DNA of 64,000 nucleotides from Gp6-AA40 sp035293405 (GTDB taxonomy: Bacteria; Acidobacteriota; Vicinamibacteria; Vicinamibacterales; UBA2999), in NCBI GenBank assembly GCA_035293405.1, contig DATDOE010000056.1, positions 27,475 through 91,474 of the forward strand. Direction: 5' to 3'. The notes under the pieces are model-generated. The model did not search any database. It was not told where the DNA came from and saw only the letters and a list, made by a program, of their open reading frames with translations. Shown one piece after another: positions 34,054-42,243 of this stretch (position 1 is the stretch's first letter; every line of letters begins with the position of its first letter). The translations under genes were made by a program, and so were the position numbers.

Positions 34054-35064
34054 ATGGTCATCGACTGTCACGGGCATTACACCACCGCACCGAAAGAGCT
34101 TCAGACATTTCGTGATGCCCAGATCGCCGCGCTGAAGGATCCGTCGCTCGCGCCGTCCGGCCGCGTCAACGTGTCCGACGATCAGCTGCGCGAGAGCGTC
34201 CAGCCGCAGCTCAAATTCCAGGGCGATCGCGGCACCGACGTCACGATCTTTTCACCGCGCGCGTCGGCGATGGCGCATCACATTGGCGATGCGCGCACGA
34301 GCCTCGACTGGTCGCGGCACTGCAACGACCTCGTGCACCGTGTGTGCGAGCTGTTTCCCCGGAACTTCGTCGGCGTGTGCCAGCTGCCGCAGACGCCGGG
34401 CGATCCGCTGGCCAACTGCATCGCGGAGCTCGAACGGTGCGTCAACGAGTTCGGATTCATCGGCTGCAATCTGAACCCGGATCCGTCGGGCGGGCGCTGG
34501 AACGCGCCGCCGCTGACCGACCGTGCCTGGTATCCGTTCTACGAGAAGCTGGTGGAGCTGGACGTGCCGGCCATGGTCCACGTGAGCGCGTCGTGCAATC
34601 CCAACTTCCACGCCACCGGTGCGCACTACATCAACGCCGACACCACGGCGTTCATGCAGTTCCTGACCGCCGATCTGTTCAAGGATTTTCCGACGCTGCG
34701 GATGATCATCCCGCACGGCGGCGGCGCGGTGCCCTATCACTGGGGCCGCTATCGCGGCCTCGCCCAGGACATGAAGCGGCCGCTGCTGGCCGATCTGATC
34801 CGGCACAACGTGTTCTTCGACACCTGCGTCTATCATCAGCCCGGGATCGATCTGCTCCTGAAGATCGTGCCGGCGGACAACATCCTCTTCGGATCGGAGA
34901 TGGTGGGTGCCGTGCGCGGCATCGATCCGGAAACCGGGCACTACTACGACGACACCAAACGCTACGTCGACGTGGCGGCGATTTCCGAGGGCGACCGGCG
35001 CAAGGTCTTCGAAGGTAACGCGCGCAAGGTGTACCCAAGGATCAATATCAAGATTCCCGCGTGA
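34054..35064 (+). CDS. ligJ: 4-oxalomesaconate hydratase (LigJ), amidohydrolase family
   Basis: 336 residues, cytoplasmic. The protein is a member of the amidohydrolase superfamily with the metal motif HxH at residues 6-8 (VIDCHGHYTT). The body matches LigJ: HHIGDARTSLDWSRHCNDLV, GCNLNPDPSGGRW, PHGGGAVPYHWGRYRG and LFGSEMVGAVRGIDPETG. LigJ hydrates 4-oxalomesaconate to 4-carboxy-4-hydroxy-2-oxoadipate in the protocatechuate 4,5-cleavage and gallate pathways. ligK follows 77 bp downstream, and the other pathway genes lie at 40.1-44.2 kb on the minus strand. Confidence 0.93.
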   Translation: MVIDCHGHYTTAPKELQTFRDAQIAALKDPSLAPSGRVNVSDDQLRESVQPQLKFQGDRGTDVTIFSPRASAMAHHIGDARTSLDWSRHCNDLVHRVCELFPRNFVGVCQLPQTPGDPLANCIAELERCVNEFGFIGCNLNPDPSGGRWNAPPLTDRAWYPFYEKLVELDVPAMVHVSASCNPNFHATGAHYINADTTAFMQFLTADLFKDFPTLRMIIPHGGGAVPYHWGRYRGLAQDMKRPLLADLIRHNVFFDTCVYHQPGIDLLLKIVPADNILFGSEMVGAVRGIDPETGHYYDDTKRYVDVAAISEGDRRKVFEGNARKVYPRINIKIPA

Positions 35065-35068
35065 AGCC

Positions 35069-35137
35069 GGCGGGTCTAAAGAGCAAGACCCGCCCTACGC
35101 TCCCAAAGCCTAGAGCCCAAAGCCCAAAGCCAAAGCG
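35069..35137. repeat. GGCGGGTCT palindrome plus AAAGCCC word array
   Basis: GGCGGGTCT (35069-35077) and AGACCCGCC (35086-35094) with a CTAC foot (35095-35098) are followed by reiterated CCCAAAGCC words up to 35137, just 5 bp before the ligK start. Thus a REP-like element and a word array lie side by side in the ligJ-ligK gap. Confidence 0.6.
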
Positions 35138-35141
35138 CAGA

Positions 35142-35843
35142 ATGACCATGAAGCCAACCATCGTCCGCAACATCCCCCGTGCCGACGCGGCCGCGATCGA
35201 GACGCTCGGCAAGCTTGGCGTGGCCACCGTCCACGAAGCGCAGGGCCGCTCAGGCTTGCTGCGTCCGTACATGCGGCCGATCTATCCGGCCGCGCGGGCC
35301 GCCGGCAGCGCCATCACCGTATCGTGTCAGGCCGGCGACAATCTCATGATCCATGCCGCCATCGAGCTATGCCGTGCCGGCGATGTGCTCGTGGTGACGA
35401 CGACGTCCGAGTCGACCGATGGGATGTTTGGCGAGCTGCTGGCTGTGTCCGCACGTGCGCACGGTGTGGTTGGCCTGGTCATCGATGCCGGTGTGCGCGA
35501 CGTCGCCGATCTCACGACCATGGAGTTTCCGGTGTGGGCCAAGGCCATCCACTCGCAGGGGACGGTGAAGGCGACGGCCGGCTCGGCCAATGTGCCGGTG
35601 GTGTGCGCGGGCGCGGCGATTGCGCCTGGCGACGTGATTGTGGCCGACGTCGACGGGGTTGTCGTCGTACCACGACAGGCCGCCGTCGAGATCGCACGAC
35701 GGGGCAACGAGCGCCTGGTCAAGGAAGAGCAGGCGCGTGAGCGGCTGCGCAAGGGCGAGCTCGGCCTTGATTTCTACGGCCTCCGCGCGAAGCTCGTGGA
35801 GCTTGGTGTGGACATCGTTGACGAAAAAGCCCCGCGAACCTAG
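35142..35843 (+). CDS. ligK: 4-carboxy-4-hydroxy-2-oxoadipate aldolase (LigK), RraA-like
   Basis: 233 residues from ATG 35142. It belongs to the RraA-like HMG/CHA aldolases: conserved GVATVHEAQGRSGLL, the phosphate/substrate loop GDNLMIHAAIELCRAGDVLV and catalytic R119-D120 in IDAGVRDVADL, plus a C-terminal VVVPR segment. The enzyme cleaves 4-carboxy-4-hydroxy-2-oxoadipate to pyruvate and oxaloacetate, the last step of protocatechuate 4,5-cleavage, with Mg2+ or Mn2+ as cofactor. It follows ligJ. The ribosome-binding site is poor because the word array intrudes. Confidence 0.92.
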   Translation: MTMKPTIVRNIPRADAAAIETLGKLGVATVHEAQGRSGLLRPYMRPIYPAARAAGSAITVSCQAGDNLMIHAAIELCRAGDVLVVTTTSESTDGMFGELLAVSARAHGVVGLVIDAGVRDVADLTTMEFPVWAKAIHSQGTVKATAGSANVPVVCAGAAIAPGDVIVADVDGVVVVPRQAAVEIARRGNERLVKEEQARERLRKGELGLDFYGLRAKLVELGVDIVDEKAPRT

Positions 35844-35886
35844 GAAAGACTGCGCAAAACTCCATACCTGCCCGGTCTGTCTGGCG

Positions 35887-35934
35887 TGTAAACTGGCATA
35901 TTACATTGACATCCACGGAGCACAGGCGTAAATT
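35887..35934 (+). promoter_or_regulatory. Strong sigma-70 promoter with dyad operator for the TonB receptor gene
   Basis: TTGACA (35906-35911), 17-nt spacer, TAAATT (35929-35934). Immediately upstream lies the inverted repeat TGTAA-N9-TTACA (35887-35905), whose right arm abuts the -35 box, as expected for a repressor or activator site. The leader to ATG 36217 is long (~275 nt). I see no recognisable riboswitch in that 35935-36216 stretch and no other gene in the whole 373-bp gap. Confidence 0.55.
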
Positions 35935-36216
35935 CCGGCCGTAACCTTGGCGTGATGCGACACTGCGCGGCCCATACCCCGGGCCTCTTCCGATTCCGTC
36001 GGCGCTGTTCGTCAGTTCCGTTCATTTCCGTAGGCGGCTCGTTCGCTTTGGTCCTTATACCAAGCCGGGGGACGGTGTAGCTCATTGCCCAGCAGCAACT
36101 CTGATCAGTGGAAGTAGACCGATTTGAACAGTGGACAAGTGACCGTGGATCGTCGAACCGTGAAAGCGAAATGTAGGGAGAGTGGGGCAATCCCTCGTGT
36201 CAAAGGAGCTATCCGC

Positions 36217-39200
36217 ATGCGTGCACTGAAGTACGTCATTCCGATTCTCGCCGCAGCGTTGTTGCTGCCGTCCCTTGCCTTCGCGCAGGGCACTCTGACC
36301 GGCACCGTCCGGGACGCATCCGGTGGCGTCTTACCAGGCGTTACCGTCGAGGCCTCGAGCCCCGCTCTCACTGAGAAGGTCCGAACGGCCGTCACCGACG
36401 GTGCGGGCCAGTACCGCATCATCGAGCTGCCACCCGGCGCCTATAGCCTGACCTTCTCGCTGCCAGGCTTCAGTAACGTCAAGCGCGAGGCGATCCAGCT
36501 TGCCGGATCCGCGGTGCTCACCATTCCGGCAGAGATGCGCGTGGGTGCCATCGAGGAAACGATCACGGTCACTGGCGAGACGCCGGTCGTCGACGTCCAG
36601 AGCGTCCGGCGCGAGACGGTCCTCAGCCAGGACCTCATCGCGGCCATCCCTGCGACGCGAGCCGTCGGTTCGCTGCTGAATCTCACACCAGGCCTGACCG
36701 TGGACAACAACGGCCTGCAGGCGACGCCGACGATGACATTCTTCAGCGCGCGCGGTGGGCCGACCAACGAAGGGCGGATGACCGTCAACGGCATGACCGT
36801 CGCGGCGGCGTTCAACGGCGGCGGCGTCTCGTCGTACATCCTGGATTCGGTGAACGTCGACGAAGTGTCGGTGACCGTGTCCGGAGGGATGGGCGAGTCC
36901 GACATCGGCGGGCCGTCGATGAACCTCGTGCCGCGCGGTGGCGGCAACCGGTTCAGCGGCCAGGCGTTCCTCAACAACGCCGGCGAGTGGTCGCGGGGCA
37001 ACAACATCGACGACAAGCTCACCGCGGTCGGCATCACCGAGCCCCCGGGCATCCTCCGGTCCTATGACGCGAGCGTGTCCTACGGCGGCCCGATCAAGCG
37101 CGATCGCATCTGGTTCTTCGGCAGCTACCGGAAGCTGAATACCGAAACCGCCGTCGAAGGCATCGTCGGCAACGCCAACATGGGCAATCTGAGCCGCTGG
37201 GACTGGGTGGCCGACAACAGCATCACCTCACGCCAGTCACAGGGCCGAACGATGTACATCGGTCGGGTCACCGCGCAGGTCACGCCGAAGCACCGGCTCA
37301 TGTTCAACCACGAGTATCAGCTTCGCTGCGAGGGCTCGCCCTTGCTCGTCGAGACCGACGGCTGCCATACACGCACCTCGGAGTGGATCGCGGCAGGCTC
37401 GGCGACGCAGTCGCCCGAAGCCGGCACGCCCTACTTCGATTTCCCGTACTACGTGACGCAGGCGATGTGGACCGCGCCGATGACCAGCAAGCTGCTGTTC
37501 GAGGCGGGCTACACGAGATTCTCCTACTACCATGCCGGTGGACCTGGGCAGCTCCCGCCGGACGGGATTTTCAACATCGGGGTGACCGAACAGAATGGGA
37601 CGGCGATCAACCCGGCGACCGGCCAGCGATATGCGCCGCGAGCGAACTACCAGTACCGGGCGCTGTCGCAGTACTCCGACAACTACGGGAACCCCAACAA
37701 CTGGCGCGCCTCCGCGTCGTACGTCACGGGCGCGCACAACGTGAAGTTCGGGTATCAGGGAGCGTATCTCAGGGCGGAGACCAGGGCCGTGGTCAACCCC
37801 TCGATGCTGTCTTACACGTTCAACCAGGGCGTGCCCCAGAGCTTCGGCTTCCGACTGCCGGACTGGCAGACGTCGGATCGAACGTCGACGGCGGCGTTCT
37901 ACATCCAGGATAGCTGGACACACGGCCGAATGACGGTACAGGGCGCCGTGCGCTACGACCGTGCGTGGAGCTGGAGCCCCGCCGAAGGCAATGGCACGAC
38001 CGCCATTTCGCCGACGAACCTGGCCCCAATCACGTTCGATCGGACCGCGTCGGTGGACTCGTTCAACGACATCACGCCACGCGTCGGCGTGGCCTACGAC
38101 GTGTTTGGCAACGGCAGGACGGCGCTCAAGTTCAACATGGGTCACTACCTCGACTCCGCGACGAACGATAGCGCGTACACGCGCAACAACCCGGCAAACC
38201 GGATCGCCCGGGGCGTCGCCGGCGTGGTGACGCGGAACTGGACGGACACCAACGGCAACAGGGTCGTGGACTGCAACCTCCTGAACTTCAACCAGCAGAC
38301 CGCGGTCGATACGTGCGCCGGACTGATCGGTAACAACCTGAATTTCGGGAAGGTCGGTGCCGGCCTCGAGCAGGTGAACGCCGACACCCTGAGCGGCTGG
38401 GGCGTTCGCGAGAACGACTGGCAGTGGGGCGTGACGCTCCAGCAGGAGATCGTCCCGCGCATGTCGGTGGAAGTGGGCTACGCCAGGCGCTGGTTCCAAG
38501 GGTTCACGGTCACCGACAACTTGAACATCGGCCCGTCGCAATACGATAGCTGGACGATCAACGCGCCGCAGGACCCGCGGCTGCCGGGCGGCGGCGGCTA
38601 CCCGATCACGTCGTACGTCCCGACCGTTGCGGCAGCCAGCATTGCGGGGCAGAACTACGTCACGTTCGAGTCGGACTTCGGCGACACACGGACGAACTAC
38701 TGGCACGGCGTCGATATCACGCTGAGCGGACGCCTGCGCAATGGCTTGATGTTCCAAGCCGGTACGAGCACGGGCCGCAGCATCGACGACAGATGCGCAA
38801 CCGTCCCGAAAATCGACAGTCCGGACACGCGCATGAATCTGCTCTCTCTGGGCAGCTGCCGGGATGAGGATCCTTTCCTGACGACGCTGCGCGGGCTGGC
38901 GTCCTACACGCTCCCGAAGATCGACGTGCAGGTGAGCGCGACGCTGCGTTCGCAGCCGGCGTTCGAGCTTGGGACCGGAAGCGGCACCGCCGGCCCTGCT
39001 ACCAACGGTGCGGTCTGGCAGGTGCCGAACAGCATCGTGCAGCAGCAGCTCGGCCGTCTGCCCGTGGGCTCCCTGCTCAACGGCACGACAAACGTGCTGC
39101 TGATCGATAACGAGCACAGGCAGTTCGTGGGCGGCCGCCGCAATCAGGTCGATATGCGCATCGCGAAGGTCCTCCGCTTCGGCCAGACCCGCGCCGATGT

Positions 39201-39363
39201 CGGATTGGATCTCACCAATCTGCTCAACACCAACTATGCGACGGCCTATACGAGCACCTACCAGTACAGCGCGGGCAACACGCTGAACGGCGGCACGTGG
39301 CTCAACCCGACATCGGTTTACACACCGCGCTTCGTGCGGGTGAACGCGACGTTCAACTTCTAG
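36217..39363 (+). CDS. TonB-dependent receptor with carboxypeptidase-regulatory-like N-domain (1)
   Basis: 1,048 residues from ATG 36217 with AAAGGAG upstream. A signal peptide (VIPILAAALLLPSLAFA) is followed by the CarboxypepD_reg-like domain (TLTGTVRDASGGVLPGVTVE, PGAYSLTFSLPGFSNVKREA). A plug region (RRETVLSQDLIAAIPATRAV) and a C-terminal 22-strand barrel with terminal Phe (RFVRVNATFNF) complete it. This is the Oar-like receptor type that dominates acidobacterial outer membranes. It lies just downstream of ligJK, with its own promoter, and may import aromatic or lignin-derived substrates. Substrate specificity cannot be read from the sequence. Confidence 0.9.
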   Translation: MRALKYVIPILAAALLLPSLAFAQGTLTGTVRDASGGVLPGVTVEASSPALTEKVRTAVTDGAGQYRIIELPPGAYSLTFSLPGFSNVKREAIQLAGSAVLTIPAEMRVGAIEETITVTGETPVVDVQSVRRETVLSQDLIAAIPATRAVGSLLNLTPGLTVDNNGLQATPTMTFFSARGGPTNEGRMTVNGMTVAAAFNGGGVSSYILDSVNVDEVSVTVSGGMGESDIGGPSMNLVPRGGGNRFSGQAFLNNAGEWSRGNNIDDKLTAVGITEPPGILRSYDASVSYGGPIKRDRIWFFGSYRKLNTETAVEGIVGNANMGNLSRWDWVADNSITSRQSQGRTMYIGRVTAQVTPKHRLMFNHEYQLRCEGSPLLVETDGCHTRTSEWIAAGSATQSPEAGTPYFDFPYYVTQAMWTAPMTSKLLFEAGYTRFSYYHAGGPGQLPPDGIFNIGVTEQNGTAINPATGQRYAPRANYQYRALSQYSDNYGNPNNWRASASYVTGAHNVKFGYQGAYLRAETRAVVNPSMLSYTFNQGVPQSFGFRLPDWQTSDRTSTAAFYIQDSWTHGRMTVQGAVRYDRAWSWSPAEGNGTTAISPTNLAPITFDRTASVDSFNDITPRVGVAYDVFGNGRTALKFNMGHYLDSATNDSAYTRNNPANRIARGVAGVVTRNWTDTNGNRVVDCNLLNFNQQTAVDTCAGLIGNNLNFGKVGAGLEQVNADTLSGWGVRENDWQWGVTLQQEIVPRMSVEVGYARRWFQGFTVTDNLNIGPSQYDSWTINAPQDPRLPGGGGYPITSYVPTVAAASIAGQNYVTFESDFGDTRTNYWHGVDITLSGRLRNGLMFQAGTSTGRSIDDRCATVPKIDSPDTRMNLLSLGSCRDEDPFLTTLRGLASYTLPKIDVQVSATLRSQPAFELGTGSGTAGPATNGAVWQVPNSIVQQQLGRLPVGSLLNGTTNVLLIDNEHRQFVGGRRNQVDMRIAKVLRFGQTRADVGLDLTNLLNTNYATAYTSTYQYSAGNTLNGGTWLNPTSVYTPRFVRVNATFNF

Positions 39364-39370
39364 CCCTTTC

Positions 39371-39470
39371 GTAGGGCCCGTCCTTCGGACGGGCCCAATC
39401 CTCGTCAAGGCCGGTCCGAAAGGACCGGCCCTTCAGCCGATTACGTAGGGCGGGTCCTTTCGGACCCGCC
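39371..39470. repeat. Cluster of three palindromes of different sequence (REP-like)
   Basis: GTAG plus GGCCCGTCC/GGACGGGCC (39371-39396), GGCCGGTCC/GGACCGGCC (39409-39430) and GTAG plus GGCGGGTCC/GGACCCGCC (39446-39470). Arms differ but share the layout (about 9-bp arms, 2-4 nt loop, GTAG foot on two of three). They sit just after the TonB receptor stop. Confidence 0.7.
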
Positions 39471-39520
39471 TGACACTGCACGAGCCGCGCTCCACCCAAT
39501 CCCGGATCCTGAACCCGGTC

Positions 39521-39541
39521 TATAATTCCGACCAAATTGGT
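39521..39541 (+). promoter_or_regulatory. TATAAT box and ACCAAATTGGT dyad upstream of the DUF4399 gene
   Basis: A consensus -10 TATAAT at 39521-39526 is followed 4 bp later by ACCAA-A-TTGGT (39531-39541), which would overlap the start point. No good -35 is visible, so an activator may be needed. Confidence 0.4.
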
Positions 39542-39566
39542 TCCGTATCGTCGAGGAGGAGTTGCA

Positions 39567-40028
39567 ATGGTCATTCGTGTGGTTGGTGCCTTCATGCTCA
39601 CAGCGTCGATGGCAGTCGTAGCCGCGTGCGGCGGGGGCTCGCCTGAGTCCAAAGCCGATGCCCCGGCGGCCGCTCCGGCCGCGCCCACGGCCCGTGTCTT
39701 CTTCATGGAGCCGGCCAACGGCGCGATGGTGAAGAGTCCAGTGCACATCGTCTTCGCCAACGAACAGCTCACCATCTCTCCGGTGCCGCCGGGGGAACTC
39801 ACGGAAGCCCGCCCGGGCATGGTGCACTACCATCTCGGCGTCGACACCGACTGCCTGCCGGCCGGGCAGCCGATTCCGAAGGCCCAGCCATGGGTGCACT
39901 TCGGCATGGGCAACAACTCCATCGACATGCAGCTCACCCCGGGAACACACAAGCTCGCGGTCCAGGCCGGCGACGACCTGCATGTGTCGGGGCTCTGCGA
40001 CACGATCTCGGTGACGGTTACCGAGTAG
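39567..40028 (+). CDS. DUF4399 lipoprotein
   Basis: 153 residues from ATG 39567 with GAGGAGG upstream. The signal peptide ends in a lipobox (VVAACGGG), so it is a membrane-anchored lipoprotein. The mature domain matches DUF4399: FFMEPANGAMVKSPVHIVFA, GMVHYHLGVD, PWVHFGMGNNSID and LTPGTHKLAVQAGDDLH. Function is unknown; rod-shaped beta-sandwich proteins of this family are found in many soil bacteria. The stop TAG is the foot of the palindrome that follows. Confidence 0.85.
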   Translation: MVIRVVGAFMLTASMAVVAACGGGSPESKADAPAAAPAAPTARVFFMEPANGAMVKSPVHIVFANEQLTISPVPPGELTEARPGMVHYHLGVDTDCLPAGQPIPKAQPWVHFGMGNNSIDMQLTPGTHKLAVQAGDDLHVSGLCDTISVTVTE

Positions 40029-40088
40029 GGGCGGGTCTTTAGACCCGCCCTGTGGCACGTTCAGGCGCGTCTAAAGACGCGCCTCTAC
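40025..40088. repeat. BIME-like pair of inverted palindromes
   Basis: GTAG-GGCGGGTCT/AGACCCGCC (40025-40049), 14-bp linker, then GGCGCGTCT/AGACGCGCC with CTAC end (40064-40088). The pair has GTAG at one end and CTAC at the other, the head-to-tail inverted layout of a BIME. The first TAG is the DUF4399 stop codon. Confidence 0.75.
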
Positions 40089-40111
40089 CGGTCGATGAAC
40101 ATGCGTCGCGC

Positions 40112-40897
40112 CTACGGTGACGCCAGGAATTCCAATAGGCCCGTCGTGAACGCCTCGTGCTGCTCGACGTTGCTCAGATGAGCGGCGTCGAGTGTCATCA
40201 GACGCGAACCGGCGATCTGCTCGTGAATGAACCGCAGCGCCTCGGGCGGTGTCGCCACGTCGGTCGCGCCGGCGATGGCGAGCACGGGGCACCGGATCGC
40301 CTTGATGGCGTCGCGTAGATTCTCATCCCGCAGCGCCGCGCAGCATCCGAGGTAGCCGGCGGTCGGGCAGGTCTCGATCATCGCGCGGAATGTCTGCACC
40401 GTCTCGGGCTCGCGCGTCCGAAGCGCTTCGGTGAACCAGCGCGGCATGGTTATCTCGGCCAGCGCCGCCATCCCCTGCTCCTGCACGAACGCGATGCGCT
40501 CGGTCCACGACTGCACGCTGCCGATGCGCGCCGCCGTGTTGGCGAGCACGAGGCTCCGCACACGCTGCGGCGCGTGCACGCCCAGCCACATCGCCGTCAA
40601 GCCGCCAAGCGAGATCCCGCACACGTCAGCCGACACCGCGCCGACCTGGTCGAGAATCGCCAGGGCATCGCCGCCGAGCTGCGCGATGGTGTAGTCGCCG
40701 GCGGGTGTGGAGGAGCGCCCGTGGCCACGGGCGTCATAGCGGATGACCCGATAGCGGCCGGTGAGCGCCGGGAGCTGCCGGACCCACAGGTCCCGCGTCG
40801 TGCCGATGGAGTTGATGAAGAGGAGAAGCGGGGCCCCGGCCGGGCCCTCGATGGTGTAGCTGATATCCGCGCCGCCGCTTGCGACCCGAGCGTCCAT
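40112..40897 (-). CDS. Alpha/beta hydrolase, 3-oxoadipate enol-lactonase-like (PcaD family)
   Basis: 261 residues, cytoplasmic. The sequence follows PcaD: LLFINSIGTTRDLW, RYDARGHGRSS, nucleophile elbow CGISLGGLTA, acid in AIAGATDVATPPEAL and the His in LDAAHLSNVEQ. PcaD hydrolyses beta-ketoadipate enol-lactone in the 3,4-cleavage (ortho) branch, which is not otherwise represented here. In this operon, 10 bp after the ring-cleavage dioxygenase, it may instead hydrolyse a lactone or ester feeding the 4,5-pathway. Family firm, substrate uncertain. Confidence 0.8.
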   Translation of the reverse strand: MDARVASGGADISYTIEGPAGAPLLLFINSIGTTRDLWVRQLPALTGRYRVIRYDARGHGRSSTPAGDYTIAQLGGDALAILDQVGAVSADVCGISLGGLTAMWLGVHAPQRVRSLVLANTAARIGSVQSWTERIAFVQEQGMAALAEITMPRWFTEALRTREPETVQTFRAMIETCPTAGYLGCCAALRDENLRDAIKAIRCPVLAIAGATDVATPPEALRFIHEQIAGSRLMTLDAAHLSNVEQHEAFTTGLLEFLASP

Positions 40898-40907
40898 GTG
40901 CCGACGT

Positions 40908-42089
40908 TTATTTCGTGTCTCCCGCCATCGCCTGCTGTCCGCGGGCGTGGCTGGTCGAGAAGATCACGTGCAGCGACATCAGCGCCTGCAGCGGATGCGC
41001 GCCGGCTTCGGCCAGCGGGCCGACGTGGTCGCTGACCTTGCCGCCCTTGCCGACGTTGATCATCTCGCGCGCCGCCTCACGCTGCGGTCCGCGCAGCTCG
41101 TACTGATCGCACACCGCGTCGAAGTCGTTGATGATGCGGCTGCGCAGCTCCGCGCTGTGACGCGACTCGAACAGCAGCTTGTTCAGGCCGTACGCCTCTG
41201 ACGGCGGATGCTTGTAGAACTGGAAGCCCTGGTTCATGAACTTGAAGCCGCCGTACTCCTCGCCGGCCGTTGTCGGCGCCGTCTTCCTGGCGCGCTTCGG
41301 CAGGAAGCGCATCATGCCGAGCCCGTGATGCCAGGTCGGGATGTAGTCGATGAGCTCGCCTTCCATGGCGCCGATTGCCCCGAACATCACCGCCCAACTG
41401 AGCATCTCGGTGTTGCCGACCTCGTCGAGCTGCGTGCCGGTCATGTTCAGCAAAGCGTCGGTGTTGCCCGCTTCGAATTGCGACACGAGCCAGCGATCGA
41501 AGTCGAACTCGGGGTACAGGTACTTCGCGGTGCCGGGGAAGTGCGACATGCCGCCGCTGGCGATGATCGCCACCCGTTCCTTCCGGCCCTTCACGATCTC
41601 GGCGATGGCCTTGCCGAGCGCGGCGGCGCGTCGCGGCGTCGGCAACGGCGGCACGTAGACGTTGGTGAAGAACGGAACCACCGGGATGTCGCGTTTGCCG
41701 ATCACGTACTCGAACGGGATCGAGAAGGCGTGGCCGAGCTCGGCATCTTCCGAGTACGCCATGTCGAAGCTGTGATCCACGACGAGCTTGTTGAGGATGT
41801 CCTCCGCCAGTGGACGATGGATGGGCAGATTGTGCTCACGCCCGGCAAACTTCGCGATCGCCCGGTCGCCGGCCACGATCGCGAACGACGGCACGCAGCT
41901 CACGGAGAACGTCTCGACGTGGTCCGCCCCGAAAAACAGGATGGCGTCCGGCTTGGTCTCGTCGAGCACCTTGCCGAGCTCGTTCATCCCGCGGCCGGCC
42001 TGTTCGAGCTGTTTCGGATCTTCATCCGGCGGCCGCGTGAACATGTACGGCGTGTGGCACGTGCCGATGGCTGCAACGATTTCGCCCAT
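40908..42089 (-). CDS. Extradiol ring-cleavage dioxygenase, LigB-LigA fusion (protocatechuate 4,5- or gallate dioxygenase)
   Basis: 393 residues from ATG at 42089 with GGAG upstream on the minus strand. The N-terminal ~270 residues are a class III (LigB) catalytic domain: GTCHTPYMF with H12, FFGADHVETF with H57, E227 in GNTEMLSW as the third Fe(II) ligand and H183 in GGMSHFPG as catalytic base. The C-terminal ~100 residues (YGLNKLLFESRHSAEL onward) resemble the separate LigA subunit. Fused LigB-LigA enzymes include gallate dioxygenases (GalA) and DesZ, whereas protocatechuate 4,5-dioxygenase is normally two proteins. ligC next door argues that protocatechuate is at least one substrate. Confidence 0.88.
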   Translation of the reverse strand: MGEIVAAIGTCHTPYMFTRPPDEDPKQLEQAGRGMNELGKVLDETKPDAILFFGADHVETFSVSCVPSFAIVAGDRAIAKFAGREHNLPIHRPLAEDILNKLVVDHSFDMAYSEDAELGHAFSIPFEYVIGKRDIPVVPFFTNVYVPPLPTPRRAAALGKAIAEIVKGRKERVAIIASGGMSHFPGTAKYLYPEFDFDRWLVSQFEAGNTDALLNMTGTQLDEVGNTEMLSWAVMFGAIGAMEGELIDYIPTWHHGLGMMRFLPKRARKTAPTTAGEEYGGFKFMNQGFQFYKHPPSEAYGLNKLLFESRHSAELRSRIINDFDAVCDQYELRGPQREAAREMINVGKGGKVSDHVGPLAEAGAHPLQALMSLHVIFSTSHARGQQAMAGDTK

Positions 42090-42108
42090 TTGAAATGCTC
42101 CTCTGTCA

Positions 42109-42167
42109 GGCGGGTCTGAAGACCCGCCTCTACGGACTTGTCGGCGGGTCTGAAGACCCGCCTCTAC
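42109..42167. repeat. Two direct copies of GGCGGGTCT palindrome with CTAC feet
   Basis: GGCGGGTCTGAAGACCCGCC at 42109-42128 and 42143-42162, each followed by T-CTACG, in the ligAB-ligC gap. Confidence 0.75.
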
Positions 42168-42198
42168 GTACGGCACTGATTCTCTTCGATCGTAGATC

Positions 42199-42243
42199 GT
42201 AGTGGCGGGTCTTTAGACCCGCCTGGTGAGAACCCGCCTCTAC
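42199..42243. repeat. GTAG-footed palindrome plus half-copy giving the ligC stop codon
   Basis: GTAG-T-GGCGGGTCTTTAGACCCGCC (42199-42223) followed by ACCCGCC-T-CTAC (42232-42243). On the minus strand the CTA at 42240-42242 is the TAG stop of ligC. Confidence 0.7.

Noticed and set aside
36060..36110. tRNA- or riboswitch-like segment in the leader of TonB receptor 1
   Set aside because: No T-loop GTTCGANTC, no cloverleaf and no known aptamer core could be found by eye.
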